From: Archivesica marissinica
Taxonomy: Eukaryota > Mollusca > Bivalvia > Venerida > Vesicomyidae
Direction of reading: 5' to 3'
Assembly: GCA_014843695.1 (NCBI GenBank)
Contig: JABXNX010000073.1
Location: 1 to 64,000, forward strand
DNA length: 64,000 bases
Positions 60,670 through 64,000 of this stretch are shown one piece after another. Under the pieces are notes generated by a model. That model ran no database searches. It was given only the letters and a program-made list of their open reading frames with translations, and was not told the origin of the DNA. Numbering within the stretch: position 1 is the first letter of the stretch; each line of letters starts with the position of its first letter. Made by a program: the position numbers and the translations under genes.

Positions 60670-62156
60670 CACTTATACCACGGGTATCCACTTATACCAC
60701 GGGTATACACTTATACCACGGGTTTCCACTTATACCACGGGTATCCACTTATACTACGGTTATCCACTAATACCACAGATATCCACTTATACCACGGGTA
60801 TCCACTTATACCACTGATATCCAATTATATCTGCTTATACCATGGGTATCCGCTTATACTATTGGTATCCACTTATACCATGGTTATCCACTTATACAAT
60901 GGGTATCCACTTATACCATGGTTATCCACTTATACCACGGATATCCACTTATACCACGGATATCCACTTATACCACGGATATCCACTTATACCACTCGTA
61001 TCCACTTATACCATGGTTATCCACTTATACCACGGATATCCACTTATACCATGGTTATCCACATATACCATGGGTATCCACTTATACCACAGATAACCAC
61101 TTAAACCATGGATATCCACTTATACCATGAATATCCACTTATACCACGGATATCCACTTATACCATGAGTATCCACTTATACCACAGTTATCCACTTATA
61201 CCACGGTATCCACTTATACCACAGTTATCCACTTATACCATGAGTATCCACTTATACCACGGATATCCACTTATACCATGGTTATCCACTTATACCATGG
61301 GTATCCACTTATACGATGGGTATCCACTTATACCACAAATATCCACTTAAACCATGGATATCCACTTTTACCATGAGTATCCACTTATACCACGGATATC
61401 CACTTATACCATGACTATCCACTTATACCACGGATATCCACTTAAACCACAGTTATCCACTTATACCACGGATATCCACTTATACCACAGTTATCCACTT
61501 ATACCATGAGTATCCACTTATACCACAGATATCCACTTATACCACGGATATCCACTTATAACCATGGTTATCCACTTATACCACGGATATCCAATTATAC
61601 AACAGTTATCCACTTATACCATGGGTATCCACTTATACCATGAGTATCCACTTATACCACGGATATCCACTTATACCACGGTTATCCACTTATACCACGG
61701 TTATCCACTTATACCACGGATATCCACTTATAACCATGGTTATCCACTTATACCACGGATATCCAATTATACAACAGTTATCCACTTATACCATGGGTAT
61801 CCACTTATACTATGAGTATCCACTTATACCACGGATATCCACTTATACCACGGTTATCCACTTATACGACGGTTATCCACTTATACCACGGATATCCACT
61901 TATACTACGGGTATCTACTTATACCACGGGTATCCACTTATACTACTGATATCCAATTATACCTGCTTATACCATGGGTATCCACTTATACCACGGGTAT
62001 CCACTTATACCACGGATATCCACTTATACCCGCTTATACCATGGGTATCCACTTATACCACGGATATCCACTTATACAACGGATATCCATTTATACCACG
62101 GGTATCCACTTATACCATGGGTATCCACTTATACCATGGGTATCCACTTATACCAC
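60670..62156. repeat. 1.48-kb segment duplicated from 58437-59919
   Basis: Right partner of the 2.23-kb tandem pair. Palindromic 20-mers at 61558 and 61730 correspond to 59322 and 59494. The left partner has CACTGG and TG-A at 59757-59780 where this copy has CG-G and CG-A. Confidence 0.87.
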
Positions 62157-62288
62157 GGATATCCACTTATACCACAGATATCCACTTATACCACAGATAT
62201 CCACTTATACCATGGGTATCCACTTATACCACAGATATCCACTTATACCACGGATATCCACTTATACCATGGGTATCCACTTATACCA
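61691..62288. repeat. 598-bp segment matching 54541-55138
   Basis: Right partner, also inside the 60670-62156 duplicate. It ends at 62288, where ATACCAAGATATCC marks a deletion junction within a monomer. Confidence 0.88.
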
Positions 62289-63954
62289 AGATATCCACTT
62301 ATACCACGGATATCCACTTATACCATGGTTATCCACTTATACCACGGATATCCACTTATACCACGGTTATCCACTTATACCACGGATATCCACTTATACC
62401 ACGGTATCCACTTATACCATGGTTATCCACTTATACCACTGGTATCCACTTATACCATGGTTATCCACTTATACCACGGATATCCACTTATACCATGGTT
62501 ATCCACTTATACCATGGGTATCCACTTATACCACATATATCCACTTATACCACGGATATCCACTTATACCATGGGTATCCACTTATACCACGGATATCCA
62601 CTTATACCATGGGTATCCACTTATACCACGGATATCCACTTATACCACGGATATCCACTTAACCAGGTTATCCACTTATACCACGGATATCCACTTATAC
62701 CACAGTTATCCACTTATACCATGGGTATCCACTTATACCACGGATATCCACTTATACCATGGTTATCCACTTATACCATGGGTATCCACTTATACCAGGT
62801 ATCCACTTATACCACGGATATCCACTTATACCACGGGTATCCACTTATACCATGGTTATCCACTTATACCACGGATATCCACTTATACCACGGATATCCA
62901 CTTATACCATGGTTATCCACTTATACCACGGGTATCCACTTATACCACGGGTATCCACTTATACCACGGGTATCCACTTATACCACGGGTATCCACTTAT
63001 ACCACAGATATCCACTTATACCACGGGTATCCACTTATACCACTGATATCCAATTATACCTGCTTATACCATGGGTATCCACTTATACCATGGTTATCCA
63101 CTTATACCATGGGTATCCACTTATACCATGGTTATCCACGGATATCCACTTATACCACGGATATCCACTTATACCACGGATATCCACTTATACCACTGGT
63201 ATCCACTTATACCATGGTTATCCACTTATACCACGGATATCCACTTATACCATGGTTATCCATTTATACCATGGGTATCCACTTATACCACAGATATCCA
63301 CTTAAACCATGGATATCCACTTATACCATGAGTATCCACTTATACCACGGATATCCACTTATACCATGAGTATCCACTTATACCACGGATATCCACTTAT
63401 ACCACGGATATCCACTTATACCACGGATATCCACTTATACCACGGATATCCACTTATACCATGGGTATCCACTTATACCACGGATATCCACTTATACCAT
63501 GGTTATCCACTTATACCATGGGTATCCACTTATACCATGGGTATCCACTTATACCACAGATATCCACTTAAACCATGGATATCCACTTATACCATGGGTA
63601 TCCACTTATACCACGGATATCCACTTATACCATGAGTATCCACTTATACCACGGGTATCCACTTATACCACGGATATCCACTTATACCATGGGTATCCAC
63701 TTATACCACGGATATCCACTTATACCACTGATATCCACTTATACCATGGGTATCCACTTATACCACGGATATCCACTTATACCACTGGTATCCACTTATA
63801 CCATGGTTATCCACTTATACCACGGATATCCACTTATACCATGGTTATCCATTTATACCATGGGTATCCACTTATACTATGAGTATCCACTTATACGACG
63901 GGTATCCACTTATACCACGGTTATCCACTTATACCACGGTTATCCACTTATACC

Positions 63955-64000
63955 NNNNNNNNNNNNNNNNNNNNNNNNNNNNNNNNNNNNNNNNNNNNNN
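63955..64000. other. Assembly gap (run of N)
   Basis: The last readable monomer stops at TACC (63951-63954) and 46 Ns follow to the window end. The array is therefore cut by a scaffold gap rather than ending at a natural boundary, so its true length is unknown in this direction. The left edge of the window also begins inside a monomer, so neither array border is present. Confidence 0.99.

Larger units (their letters stand above)
52020..62290. repeat. HOR zone with TACTACTGAT marker every 1.8-3.1 kb
   Basis: The marker TACTACTGATATCC followed by CCAATT and TGCTTATACC occurs at 52231, 54791, 56568, 59704 and 61941, with intervals 2560, 1777, 3137 and 2237 bp. Each is followed about 100 bp later by CCCGCTTATACC, and each is preceded by TATGAGTATCC or a close variant. 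Single earlier examples are at 15251, 29273 and 48354. The uneven spacing shows that blocks between markers were gained and lost independently. Confidence 0.8.
1..63954. repeat. 19-bp tandem satellite array (about 3,370 monomers)
   Basis: The sequence is head-to-tail copies of CCACTTATACCAYRGDTAT, always in the same orientation, from the first base to the gap. Ten positions or more are almost invariant (CCACTTATACCA and TAT). Variation concentrates at YR (CG, TG, CA, rarely TA) and at D (G, A, T). Rarer recurrent forms are CACTGG, CACTGA and CACTCG, CATGAG, TTAAACC for TTATACC, CTACTT or CATTT for CCACTT, and ACAACGG or ATACGA. The G form is 9/19 G+C with six C and three G, so the + strand is C-rich over G. 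No unique sequence interrupts the array. I do not recognise the monomer as a named satellite family. The organism is inferred to be a eukaryote because a pure short satellite of more than 64 kb ending in an assembly gap is typical of heterochromatin. The function is unknown. Confidence 0.98.

Noticed and set aside
1..63954. CRISPR array or other repeat-spacer system
   Set aside because: Repeats are directly abutting with no spacers, and the unit is 19 bp. No cas-like genes are present.
1..63954. CENP-B box or telomeric repeat within the monomer
   Set aside because: The monomer has CGGG in one form but lacks the TTCG half of the CENP-B box. No TTAGGG-like tandem is present. The single GTTTGGGTTT at about 28886 is isolated.

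Overview
The whole readable window (1-63954) is one uninterrupted tandem array of a 19-bp satellite monomer, followed by an assembly gap of Ns (63955-64000). The consensus is CCACTTATACCAYRGDTAT on the + strand. Positions 13-14 (YR) are nearly always CG, TG or CA, and position 16 (D) is G, A or T. At 19 bp per unit the window holds roughly 3,370 monomers (length divided by period, not a count). I see no gene, RNA gene, transposon, CRISPR array or unique flanking sequence. Array size, head-to-tail structure, nested higher-order repeats (HORs) and the terminal gap all point to constitutive heterochromatin (centromeric, pericentromeric or subtelomeric) of a eukaryotic assembly. The species cannot be read from the sequence. 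The CG/TG/CA alternation is the pattern expected where CpG is methylated, which is compatible with vertebrates, plants and some invertebrates.

Many long + strand open frames exist, up to 1880 codons at 38236-43878. They are arithmetic artefacts. Because 19 = 1 (mod 3), three monomers (57 bp) make a 19-codon cycle and every + frame reads the same cyclic peptide (STYTTDIHLYHGYPLIPRI and variants). The + monomer has no stop in any phase. The reverse complement carries a TAA that each minus frame meets once per 57 bp. No CDS is called.

Layout: 1-2.35 kb is simple monomer array ending in four copies of a 188-bp ten-monomer HOR (1583-2334), with a second locus at 9959-10524. Around 2.5-9.3 kb, 12-32 kb and 48-63.9 kb the array is a mosaic of recurring marker monomers: a 10-bp monomer with a 9-bp deletion, a 20-bp monomer carrying a perfect 14-bp palindrome, and a TTAAACC variant. 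From 23.9 to 28.6 kb a module of about 300 bp recurs every 1.07-1.66 kb. From 32.5 to 45.1 kb there is a clear HOR of about 4.2-4.5 kb in nearly three tandem copies, including a 622-bp pair read as base-for-base identical. From 52 to 62.3 kb another block recurs every 1.8-3.1 kb.

Several short stretches (10.60-10.74, 16.59-16.91, 28.69-28.90, 41.35-41.45, 42.22-42.29, 42.66-42.68, 45.59-45.88, 51.83-51.86, 53.29-53.69 kb) break the 19-bp phase with truncated or foreign-looking bases. They are either recombination scars or consensus errors. The window reads as a record of satellite evolution (slippage, unequal exchange, segmental duplication, CpG decay) rather than a gene-encoded system.
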